Positions 1 to 6,022 of a stretch of 32,672 nucleotides of DNA are shown here, one piece after another. The translations under genes and the position numbers were made by a program. Every line of letters begins with the position of its first letter. Within the stretch, counting starts at the first letter, position 1. Origin of the DNA: Clostridia bacterium (lineage in GTDB: Bacteria; Bacillota; Clostridia; Oscillospirales; Acutalibacteraceae); assembly GCA_017454815.1 (NCBI GenBank), contig JAFTCG010000055.1, positions 1-32,672 on the forward strand, read 5' to 3'. The notes below the pieces were generated by a model, which was not told the DNA's origin, did not search any database, and saw only the letters and a list, made by a program, of their open reading frames with translations.

Positions 1-632
1 CTTACGATATCGGCTACGGCGGACTCGATCATGTACTTGCATCAGGCGAAGATGTAAATGTATTCGTACTTGATACCGAAGTATATTCCAACACAGGCGG
101 TCAGGCCTCCAAGGCTTCTCAGATCGGCCAGGTAGCACAGTTCGCGGCGGCAGGTAAGGCGATAGCAAAGAAGAGCCTTGCAGAGATAGCAATGTCCTAT
201 GGTTATATTTACGTTGCACAGATCGCTATGGGCGCAGACCAGAATCAGACGCTCAAAGCTATCGCTGAGGCCGAAGCTTATAACGGCCCGTCGCTCATCA
301 TCGGCTACGCTCCCTGCGAGATGCACAGCATCAAGGGCGGCATGGTCAACTGCCAGAAGGAAATGAAGAAAGCTGTTGACTGCGGTTACTGGAATATGTT
401 CCGCTTCAACCCGGCTCTCAAAGCGCAGGGCAAGAATCCGCTTACGATCGACAGCAAGGAAGCCAAAGAGGACTACAAAGAATTCATCCTCGGCGAAGCA
501 CGTTATTCTTCGCTCACACGTTCCTTCCCCGAAAGAGCAGAACAGCTCTTCGACAAGGCTGTTGAAAACTCCAAGGAGCAGAGGAAGCATCTTGAAAAAC
601 TTGCAGAGCTCTACGCTCCCGACGCTGAATAA
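1..632 (+). CDS. nifJ: Pyruvate:ferredoxin (flavodoxin) oxidoreductase, 3' part
   Basis: Open from the window edge (reading frame starts at base 3) to a TAA at 632, so only the last ~209 residues are seen. PFOR oxidatively decarboxylates pyruvate to acetyl-CoA and passes electrons to ferredoxin in the cytoplasm of anaerobes. The visible part is the C-terminal thiamine-diphosphate-binding domain. It holds the family segment DTEVYSNTGGQASKA near the start, then GYIYVAQIAMGADQNQ and the GPSLIIGYAPCEMHSI stretch, and ends with the usual helical tail (RYSSLTRSFPERAEQLF). It is followed by a strong terminator, so it is the last gene of its transcript. Family assignment is firm; which PFOR paralogue it is cannot be told. 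Confidence 0.95.
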   Translation, partial: YDIGYGGLDHVLASGEDVNVFVLDTEVYSNTGGQASKASQIGQVAQFAAAGKAIAKKSLAEIAMSYGYIYVAQIAMGADQNQTLKAIAEAEAYNGPSLIIGYAPCEMHSIKGGMVNCQKEMKKAVDCGYWNMFRFNPALKAQGKNPLTIDSKEAKEDYKEFILGEARYSSLTRSFPERAEQLFDKAVENSKEQRKHLEKLAELYAPDAE

Positions 633-651
633 GCGAACAAAGCATATCAAA

Positions 652-684
652 GCAGGCCGCGATTTTTCGCGGCTTGCGTTTTTT
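652..684 (+). terminator. Rho-independent terminator of the PFOR gene
   Basis: A 10-bp stem (GCAGGCCGCG pairing with CGCGGCTTGC, one G-T) around an ATTTTT loop, followed by TTTTTT at 679-684, 20 bases after the stop codon. Confidence 0.9.
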
Positions 685-715
685 CAAAGACAAAAGAATT
701 TTTCAAAAAAAATGC

Positions 716-744
716 TTGATTTTTCTTTTAAAGTGTGATAATAT
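716..744 (+). promoter_or_regulatory. Promoter of tRNA-Arg
   Basis: TTGATT (716-721), a 17-base spacer and TAATAT (739-744). The predicted start near 751 lies 18 bases before the tRNA. Seen by match to the sigma-A consensus only. Confidence 0.6.
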
Positions 745-768
745 ATGTAGTGCTGTAAAACAGAATAT

Positions 769-845
769 GCGCTGCTAGCTCAGTTGGATAGAGTGTTTGG
801 CTACGAACCAAAAGGTCAGGGGTTCGAATCCCTTGCAGCGCGCCA
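769..845 (+). tRNA. tRNA-Arg (anticodon ACG)
   Basis: Cloverleaf read directly. The acceptor arms GCGCTGC (769-775) and GCAGCGC (835-841) are complementary. The D-arm has TAGCTCAGTTGGATAG. The anticodon arm is TTTGG-CTACGAA-CCAAA with ACG at 803-805, and the T-arm contains GGTTCGAATCC. Discriminator G and an encoded CCA close the 3' end (842-845). The A34 anticodon, read as inosine after deamination, decodes CGU/CGC/CGA arginine codons. It stands alone with its own promoter and terminator. Confidence 0.95.
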
Positions 846-854
846 AAGCGAAAA

Positions 855-880
855 TCCTGTCACGAAGTGGCGGGGTTTTT
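855..880 (+). terminator. Terminator after tRNA-Arg
   Basis: CCTGTCAC-GAA-GTGGCGGG stem (two or three G-T pairs) followed by TTTTT at 876-880. Its 3' half is also the first part of the direct repeat that begins at 866. Confidence 0.7.
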
Positions 881-890
881 GCGTTGTATT

Positions 891-972
891 ATTCATTTTT
901 AAGTATTCATTATTAATTATTCATTCGTGAGACAGGATTTTCTAAATGAATAATGAATACTGAAGAATGAAT
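891..972. repeat. Imperfect inverted repeat built on ATTCATTATT, copy 1
   Basis: Left arm 891-925 (made of ATTCAT/TATTCATTATT units) is the reverse complement of right arm 945-972, apart from a 7-base insertion in the left arm and two or three mismatches. The 19-base centre is 926-944. Transcribed, it would fold into a long AU-rich hairpin. It has no terminator-like T-run. The same structure recurs at 1496-1577. Confidence 0.8.
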
Positions 973-1062
973 AACCGTCTAATAAAAGCAACGGGAACAC
1001 AAGTCGTCAGCAGAATATGAATGCTTAAAAAAGAAAAGAATTATTGAAGAAAAAATGAACAA

Positions 1063-1091
1063 TTGAATTGTATTCGATAGTGTGCTACAAT
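1063..1091 (+). promoter_or_regulatory. Promoter inside repeat copy 1
   Basis: TTGAAT (1063-1068), 17-base spacer, TACAAT (1086-1091). Transcription would start near 1098, almost at the first GTG of the following gene, so the transcript has little or no leader. Confidence 0.55.
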
Positions 1092-1107
1092 AATCAGGGT
1101 GATAAAA

Positions 1108-1464
1108 GTGAAGGAAAACATACTAATTGAAAAATCAATAGATTTTGCTTCAAGAATTATCAGATTATGTAAGTATCTTGAAGAAAACAAGGAACACGTT
1201 TTGTCTAAACAGATTATCAGAAGCGGGACTTCAATAGGGGCAAACATAAATGAGGCACAGTATGGGAACAGTAAGGCTGATTTTGTTGCAAAACTTCATA
1301 TTTCTCTCAAAGAAACTGCTGAAACAGAGTATTGGCTCAGACTTTTGGCAAAATCGGAATATATTGACGATAAAATGTTCAAGTCTTTGCTTTATGATTG
1401 CCTTGAAATCAAGAAGCTGTTGATTGCTTCGATCAATACTGCGAAAGATAACAACCGTCACTGA
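1108..1464 (+). CDS. Four-helix-bundle protein (23S rRNA IVP-like family)
   Basis: 118 residues from GTG 1108, matching the usual start of the family (KENILIEKSIDFASRIIRL); an in-frame GTG at 1099 would add three residues. AGGGTG at 1096-1101 is a possible ribosome site for 1108. Family hallmarks are the SKQIIRSGTSIGANINEAQ segment in the middle, then SLKETAETEYWLRLL and a C-terminal helix ending IASINTAKDN. Members fold as a four-helix bundle and occur in 23S rRNA intervening sequences or as free genes; the related bAvd proteins serve diversity-generating retroelements. No reverse transcriptase or variable repeat is seen here. Molecular role is unknown. The stop codon lies inside the following terminator stem, and the gene is flanked by the two ~250-bp repeats, so it looks like a small cassette. 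Confidence 0.88.
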   Translation: MKENILIEKSIDFASRIIRLCKYLEENKEHVLSKQIIRSGTSIGANINEAQYGNSKADFVAKLHISLKETAETEYWLRLLAKSEYIDDKMFKSLLYDCLEIKKLLIASINTAKDNNRH

Positions 1465-1484
1465 AGATTCAGTGGCGGGGTTTT
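1455..1484 (+). terminator. Terminator of the four-helix-bundle gene
   Basis: CCGTCACTGA-AGAT-TCAGTGGCGG stem (one T-G pair) followed by GGTTTT. The stop codon TGA (1462-1464) is part of the stem. Its 3' half coincides with the start of repeat copy 2. Confidence 0.75.
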
Positions 1485-1495
1485 CGCGTTGTATT

Positions 1496-1577
1496 ATTCA
1501 TTTTTAAGTATTCATTATTAATTATTCATTCGTGAGACAGGATTTTCTAAATGAATAATGAATACTGAAGAATGAAT
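1496..1577. repeat. Imperfect inverted repeat, copy 2
   Basis: Left arm 1496-1530 and right arm 1550-1577, same layout as 891-972. It carries one arm-end base change (GAATTACC instead of GAATAACC just after the arm). Confidence 0.8.
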
Positions 1578-1664
1578 TACCGTCTGATAAAAGCAACGGG
1601 AACACAAGTCGTCAGAATATGAATGCTTAAAAAAGAAAAGAATTATTGAAGAAAAAATGAACAA

Positions 1665-1693
1665 TTGAATTGTATTCGATAGTGTGCTACAAT
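1665..1693 (+). promoter_or_regulatory. Promoter inside repeat copy 2
   Basis: TTGAAT (1665-1670), 17-base spacer, TACAAT (1688-1693), identical to the copy-1 promoter. Predicted start near 1700, at or next to the GTG at 1701. Confidence 0.55.
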
Positions 1694-1709
1694 AATCAGG
1701 GTGATAAAA

Positions 1710-3281
1710 GTGAAGGAAATAAAAATCAGAACTCAAGTCGAAGATTTTGAAAAAGCTGCAAATTTTATAGAAAAAGAATTACAGCGCAACAGAATAAGCA
1801 AGCAAATCATATCGGAAAACATTATGGTGTTTGAGGCGCTTTTTAACGACGTAATACGCCGGGAAATTTCGATCGAAGACGAAATAACCATACAGATCAA
1901 ACACAGTTTTGGAAATCCGAGCATAAACATGGGCTTTGCCGGAGACAGGTATGTTCCGTTGGGTGGGAACACCGTTGAGGATGAAGTTGAGTATAAAATC
2001 ATCAAAGCGTATGAAGATAAACTTGAATATGATTTTCACGCGTCCTACAACACTATACACCTGAATGTTAAAAGGGCGTACGGAAAGCAAACCTTTTTGT
2101 GTGTTGCCGGATTTGTCGGAGCGATAATCGCATATTTGTTTTTATCCAACACCTTGGATCCTGCAAAATCAACTGTCTTGCGCAAAAACTGGATCCTGCC
2201 GGTTGAAAGCCTGTTTACAAACGCCATGTTGATGATCGGTGCACCGATGACATTCTTTTCGATACTGAAAAACTTGCTTGAGACACGCGTTTTTTCAAAA
2301 AAAAGTTCACATGCAGCCCGGCTTCAATCAAGAACGATCGAAACTTCGACAATGGTCGTGGCGGTTGCTGTCGCCATTGGTTTTGCGATAAAACGTTTTT
2401 TGCCGTTTGTCAAGGATGTTTTTGGATATTATGAGTTATCAATCCATACCAAAAAGGACTTGCCGACGCTGATTTCGTCGCTCATACCCTCAAATGTTTT
2501 CGATCCCTTCAGGGTGTTCTCGCCGTTTCCGCTTATTATCTTATCTGTCATGATTATCGTTGCCATGCGCTCTGTAGGCAATCAGTTCGACAAACTAAAG
2601 AGCTTTATTGATGCTTGCTATGCGTTGTTTTCAAGGATACTGAACCTTGTTATGTTTTTCCTGCCGGCATTCTGTTTCCTTGCTTTCTTGGATATAATGT
2701 TGGACAAAGGATTTGCAAGCTTAAAGGGTGTGGCGCTTTGCTGGTGTACAGTTATTTTTGGTACGGTCATAGTCTTTGGGATATATTCGGTCAGTCTGAA
2801 AATCAACAAGATCAAAGTTATGAACTTTATCAGGCTTGTTTTTCCGATTCTCAAGGAAAACGTAAAAATAAACTCTGCCATTGACGCCGCGCCTTACAAC
2901 ATAAGGCAGATCGGCAGAAAATTCGGCATTGGCAGAAACCATTTGGAAGACACTATACCGGTGCTGGCGCAAATAAACCTTGACGGTAACTGTTTAGTTA
3001 TAATGGAGATCGCGATGCTTCTGATCATCTCTAACGGTGCAGCGCTCTCGTGGTGGAACTATGTTGCCTTAGCGGTTTTGGTGCTTTTTCTATCCTTCGG
3101 CGCACCGAATCAGCCGGGATCGATTTTGATTGGAATGCTTATCGTTTTTAATCATTTGGGCATAAACGGAATGATCCCGGTGGCGATTTATTGCGAAGTG
3201 TTCCTGGGCTCTGTGCAGAACCTTGTAAATGTTACCGGTGATGTTGTTATGGCGGTAAGTGAGTATCGAAAAGAAGGATGA
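1710..3281 (+). CDS. Dicarboxylate/cation symporter-like membrane protein with an extra N-terminal cytoplasmic domain
   Basis: 523 residues from GTG 1710 (526 from GTG 1701). Residues ~1-125 are soluble and do not belong to the transporter fold. The pattern of an amphipathic helix with EALFNDVI followed by beta strands is reminiscent of a GHKL/anti-sigma-type ATPase domain, but that is only suggestive. From ~130 onward there are eight or more hydrophobic segments. NLDGNCL (~424-430) matches the NMDGT motif of the glutamate/dicarboxylate (DAACS/SDF) symporters, and GAPNQPGSILIGML (~464-477) matches their conserved re-entrant region. The substrate is probably a carboxylate or amino acid taken up with Na+ or H+, but the motifs are divergent. 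The first codons come from the repeat shared with the upstream gene. It is transcribed from the duplicated promoter. Confidence 0.75.
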   Translation: MKEIKIRTQVEDFEKAANFIEKELQRNRISKQIISENIMVFEALFNDVIRREISIEDEITIQIKHSFGNPSINMGFAGDRYVPLGGNTVEDEVEYKIIKAYEDKLEYDFHASYNTIHLNVKRAYGKQTFLCVAGFVGAIIAYLFLSNTLDPAKSTVLRKNWILPVESLFTNAMLMIGAPMTFFSILKNLLETRVFSKKSSHAARLQSRTIETSTMVVAVAVAIGFAIKRFLPFVKDVFGYYELSIHTKKDLPTLISSLIPSNVFDPFRVFSPFPLIILSVMIIVAMRSVGNQFDKLKSFIDACYALFSRILNLVMFFLPAFCFLAFLDIMLDKGFASLKGVALCWCTVIFGTVIVFGIYSVSLKINKIKVMNFIRLVFPILKENVKINSAIDAAPYNIRQIGRKFGIGRNHLEDTIPVLAQINLDGNCLVIMEIAMLLIISNGAALSWWNYVALAVLVLFLSFGAPNQPGSILIGMLIVFNHLGINGMIPVAIYCEVFLGSVQNLVNVTGDVVMAVSEYRKEG

Positions 3282-3314
3282 TCGCGAGCCTTGTTTATCT
3301 CTACTCAGCGTAGG

Positions 3315-3343
3315 TTGCGTTCTCTTTTCCGATGTATTATCAT
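3315..3343 (+). promoter_or_regulatory. Possible promoter of the XRE-desulfoferrodoxin gene
   Basis: TTGCGT (3315-3320), 17-base spacer, TATCAT (3338-3343), just ahead of the strong AAAGGAGG ribosome site at ~3352-3360. Weak -10 match. Confidence 0.4.
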
Positions 3344-3366
3344 AGATAGCGAAAGGAGGAGTTGCA

Positions 3367-3954
3367 ATGAATCAATATGTAACCGGCGCCATGATAAAGC
3401 GCTTGCGTGAAAGCAGAAACCTGACGCAGCTCCGGTTGGCGGAAAAACTGAACGTCAGCGACAAAACCGTTTCAAAATGGGAGACGGGCAGAGGTTATCC
3501 CGACGTTTCGCTCATAGAGCCGCTCGCCGCCGCTTTGGGAGTTTCCGTGATCGAATTATTCTCCGGCGAAAACGTCGTCAACACAAACCGTTCGTTCAAC
3601 ATGACAAGGTCGAGGTTTTATGTTTGCCCGATCTGCGGCAACGTCATTCACAGCGCGGGAGAAGCTGTCGTCAGCTGTTGCGGAATAGTTTTGCCCTCGC
3701 TCGAAGCTGAGGACGCCGACGACGATCATCGCCCGAATATCGAAAGCGTTGAGGACGAATACTTTGTGTCGATCCCGCACGAGATGAGCAAAACGCACTA
3801 TATCTCTTTTATCGCCGCGCTCAGAGACGACGGCTGTGAGATCAAGAAGCTTTATCCCGAAGGAAACGCACAAGCAAGGTTCAAAATCAACCGAATCAAG
3901 TGGGTTTACTTCTTTTGCAATAAAGACGGACTATTCAAAACCAAGATAAAATAA
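3367..3954 (+). CDS. XRE-family regulator fused to a desulfoferrodoxin-like domain
   Basis: 195 residues; ATG 3367 is preceded by GAAAGGAGGAG. Residues 5-65 are a lambda-repressor-type helix-turn-helix (IKRLRESRNLTQLRLAEKLN...VSKWETG), expected to bind DNA. Residues 83-195 resemble desulfoferrodoxin/superoxide reductase. FYVCPICGN (C87, C90) plus SCCG (C104, C105) reproduce the four-cysteine rubredoxin-like iron centre I. IPHEMSKTHYISFI (H138, H144) and FCNKDGLFK (C184) reproduce part of the catalytic centre II. Two centre II ligands appear replaced: the first His aligns with V128 and the final His of the CNLHGLW motif is D187. A redox- or oxygen-sensing repressor is a reasonable inference; enzyme activity is doubtful. 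It has its own promoter and ends at a terminator shared with the converging gene. Confidence 0.85.
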   Translation: MNQYVTGAMIKRLRESRNLTQLRLAEKLNVSDKTVSKWETGRGYPDVSLIEPLAAALGVSVIELFSGENVVNTNRSFNMTRSRFYVCPICGNVIHSAGEAVVSCCGIVLPSLEAEDADDDHRPNIESVEDEYFVSIPHEMSKTHYISFIAALRDDGCEIKKLYPEGNAQARFKINRIKWVYFFCNKDGLFKTKIK

Positions 3955-3972
3955 TTCCACAAAAATCAAAAA

Positions 3973-4010
3973 AACAGCTCGCCTAAGATTTCTTAAGCGG
4001 GCTGTTGATT
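3973..4010. terminator. Bidirectional terminator
   Basis: Stem AACAGCTCGCCTAAG (from 3973) pairing with TTAAGCGGGCTGTT (to 4006), with G-T pairs and a short loop. GATTTTTGG follows on the plus strand and AAAAATCAAAA precedes it, giving T-runs in both directions. It lies between the convergent genes 3367-3954 and 4023-5378. Confidence 0.8.
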
Positions 4011-4022
4011 TTTGGCTTGAAA

Positions 4023-5378
4023 CTACTTGAATTTGCAATCGACGACAACGGGGTAATGGTCGGAGATGTAAAGGTCGCCGTTTTTGTCGGTCAGCACGTT
4101 GTATTTGACCGGCGTTATGCTCTTGTTGACGAAGATGTAATCGACAACACACTGCTCGCCGACTCCGAAGCCGTTGTAGGTGTTTTCGTTGACGATGTCT
4201 TCGCAGACGTATTTTGAATCGCGCAGAACGCCGCTGTTCACGACGATGTTATAATCCCTGCCGCCTTCCTTGATGTTGAAGGTTCCTGTGACGAAAGTCG
4301 GAAGAGTGTTGAGCCCCCTGACCTTCTTAACGATGAGCTTCATGCCCTCGTTTACGGCAACTTCGCCGACGTGATCGGCGTGAGTGTTCATGACGACAAA
4401 TTTTCTCGTCGTGTAAAGATCCTTTAATATCGCCCAGGTGCAGATGCGGTTATATGCGCCGTCCCAGCCGAGGGACGCTTCGTCGGGCGTTTCGGAAAGC
4501 CAGAAACGGCCGCTGTTGCGCAGAAGGAACCTGTTGCGGCTGTAGAAAATGGCGGAAAATTCGCCTTTGTTTTTTCCGTCGTCGCGTCCGACGCCGACGC
4601 AGTTATAGTTGTTGAGCGAGGCTTTGAGGTACTCCATCCACTCCGGCGTGGCCTCCTGGAAGCCGATGACGTCCGGGGCTTCGCGCCTGATCAGTTCGAC
4701 AACGTGCGGCGCTCGCTTTTCGCGGGCATATTCGCCTTCGCCGCGGCAGAGGATGTTAAAGGACATGACTTTGATGTTGTTTTCGAGGTCTTCCGCCTCT
4801 TTGACAACGTCCCCGCAGGAGTCGTTGACGTCCTTGGATTTCACGACGTTGACGAAAGTTTTGACGAGGATGGTGAGATCCATCCAAAGCGTATGATTTT
4901 CAACGTATTCCTTGTCGTAGAGGGCTTTGCGCTCGTCGGTGAGGTTGTCCCTGCCGTTGACCTGAGCAAGTCCCGTGATGCCGGGCTTTACGGAAAAGAC
5001 GTTGTATTGCTCGCGAAGGTTACGGATCTTTTTTTCCTGCGGAATGAGCGGACGCGGCCCGACAAAACTCATGTCGCCCTTCAGGACGTTAAACAGCTGG
5101 GGCAACTCGTCAAGGCTGAGCTTCCTCAAAACCTTGCCGATTCCGGTCACCTGGCTGTCGATATCTTTCAAGAGGGCGGTCGCTTTTTCTTTCGTCCCGT
5201 TTTTCATGGTGCGGAACTTGTATATATAGAAGCACTGGTTTTTGTATCCGACTCTTTTTTGGTAGAAAATCACAGGCTTGCCGTCGAAAATGAGGATGAC
5301 GGCAACGATCGCCAGCATCAGCGGCGACAGAATTATGATCAGCAGAAGGCTGAACAAAAAATCTAAAAATCCTTTCAC
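4023..5378 (-). CDS. Fusion: polyprenyl-phosphate sugar-1-phosphate transferase + EEP-nuclease-like domain
   Basis: 451 residues from GTG 5378, with GAGGTGG just upstream. Residues 1-~190 are a complete small monotopic phosphoglycosyltransferase: an N-terminal membrane hairpin (4-31), KRVGY, YKFRTM, the catalytic Asp-Glu pair (D90, E91 in LSLDELPQLFNVLKGDMS), SFVGPRP and KPGITGLAQVNGR. Such enzymes load a sugar phosphate on undecaprenyl phosphate to start a surface glycan. Residues ~202-451 form an endonuclease/exonuclease/phosphatase domain: MSFNIL (N208), GFQEA (E242), NTHADHVG (H333), VDYIFV (D413) and SDHYPVV (D440, H441). The GDFN catalytic motif reads GTFN (T366), so the Asp expected there is absent. 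The frame is continuous with no sign of an assembly join. The fused module may process the product, or be a binding relic. Confidence 0.85.
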   Translation of the reverse strand: MKGFLDFLFSLLLIIILSPLMLAIVAVILIFDGKPVIFYQKRVGYKNQCFYIYKFRTMKNGTKEKATALLKDIDSQVTGIGKVLRKLSLDELPQLFNVLKGDMSFVGPRPLIPQEKKIRNLREQYNVFSVKPGITGLAQVNGRDNLTDERKALYDKEYVENHTLWMDLTILVKTFVNVVKSKDVNDSCGDVVKEAEDLENNIKVMSFNILCRGEGEYAREKRAPHVVELIRREAPDVIGFQEATPEWMEYLKASLNNYNCVGVGRDDGKNKGEFSAIFYSRNRFLLRNSGRFWLSETPDEASLGWDGAYNRICTWAILKDLYTTRKFVVMNTHADHVGEVAVNEGMKLIVKKVRGLNTLPTFVTGTFNIKEGGRDYNIVVNSGVLRDSKYVCEDIVNENTYNGFGVGEQCVVDYIFVNKSITPVKYNVLTDKNGDLYISDHYPVVVDCKFK

Positions 5379-5419
5379 GTTTCCACCTCATAAAGGGCAA
5401 ATAAGAATAAGTACGCGGT

Positions 5420-6022
5420 TTATTTTTCTTTTATCAGGATCGCTCTTGCCGGCGCAGACTCAAGCCCGACGGATTTTATCGGCAGTGCAACAAGGCTGTA
5501 GTTGCCCTCGGGCACGTTCTCGAGGTCAAGGCCTTCGAGAATGCCGACGTTGCCGTAGAAGAAAGTTCTGTAAACGGCGGATCTGTTGCGCTCGGCGCCG
5601 ATGCAGGCGGAGTCTATGCCGATCATTTTATATCCCAGATTCACCGCGCAAAGCGCGCCGTGGTCTAAGAAACAGGCGGAGCTGTCGCTCTTTATGATGA
5701 GCCTCTGACAACCTCTCGGGAAATTGTTTTCAACGTATTCGCCCGTGATGGGGCCTTCCGGCACCTTGATGACCTTGCAGCTACCGACGAAAACCGATAG
5801 ATCAAGCTTGTCGACTGTGAGCCCGTCATCGAGGCAATACGATGGGGCGACGATATGAGTGCCGCCGTGGGACGAGGAGAAAAAGGCGCTGACGTTGCAT
5901 TCGTCGCCTTTTTCGAGCTGCTTTAAAAAAGTGCTTTTGCCACGGGGAAAATCGTCGCAGCTGCTTTCACAGAAAACGTCGGATGAAATGTCAAAAATCT
6001 CCATTTTTCCACATCCCGTCAT
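5420..6022 (-). CDS. Cyclase-family (kynurenine-formamidase-like) protein with altered metal motif
   Basis: 200 residues from the ATG at 6022, which overlaps the prfB stop (ATGA). An ATG seven codons in (6004, start MEIFDIS) aligns better with the family start. Cyclase-family proteins are small metal-dependent amide/lactone hydrolases with the motif HxGTHxDxPxH. Here SHGGTHIVAPSY keeps H52, G54-T55-H56 and P60, but the Asp is V58 and the last His is Y62. Downstream, FLDHGALCAVNLGYKMIGIDS and EGNYSLVALPIK fit the family fold. With two metal ligands changed the activity may be lost or altered. It is translationally coupled to prfB, which says little about function. Confidence 0.7.
   Translation of the reverse strand: MTGCGKMEIFDISSDVFCESSCDDFPRGKSTFLKQLEKGDECNVSAFFSSSHGGTHIVAPSYCLDDGLTVDKLDLSVFVGSCKVIKVPEGPITGEYVENNFPRGCQRLIIKSDSSACFLDHGALCAVNLGYKMIGIDSACIGAERNRSAVYRTFFYGNVGILEGLDLENVPEGNYSLVALPIKSVGLESAPARAILIKEK

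Larger units (their letters stand above)
866..1117 (+). repeat. Direct repeat, copy 1 (252 bp)
   Basis: Nearly identical to 1471-1719. I see four small substitutions and one 3-base indel (GCA extra here, near 1010). The unit contains the 3' half of a terminator stem with its T-run, an AT-rich inverted repeat (891-972), a promoter (1063-1091) and the GTGATAAAAGTGAAGGAAA start region of the next gene. The two copies are 605 bases apart and flank the four-helix-bundle gene. Together with the spacers this makes up the 846-1107 gene-free stretch; nothing else is visible in it. Confidence 0.95.
1471..1719 (+). repeat. Direct repeat, copy 2 (249 bp)
   Basis: Second copy of 866-1117, 3 bases shorter. 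It supplies the promoter, start region and first codons of the symporter-like gene exactly as copy 1 does for the four-helix-bundle gene. The very high identity points to a recent duplication or to gene conversion. Confidence 0.95.

Noticed and set aside
1108-1464. Diversity-generating retroelement (bAvd accessory protein)
   Set aside because: No reverse transcriptase, template repeat or variable repeat nearby; only the fold family is shared.
769-1719. tRNA-Arg as attachment site of an integrative element
   Set aside because: No second copy of the tRNA 3' end and no integrase in the window; the 250-bp repeats start after the tRNA.
4005-5697. Plus-strand open frames opposite the transferase fusion
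   Set aside because: They mirror well-supported minus-strand genes, have arginine- or aspartate/valine-rich composition typical of antisense frames and no ribosome sites.
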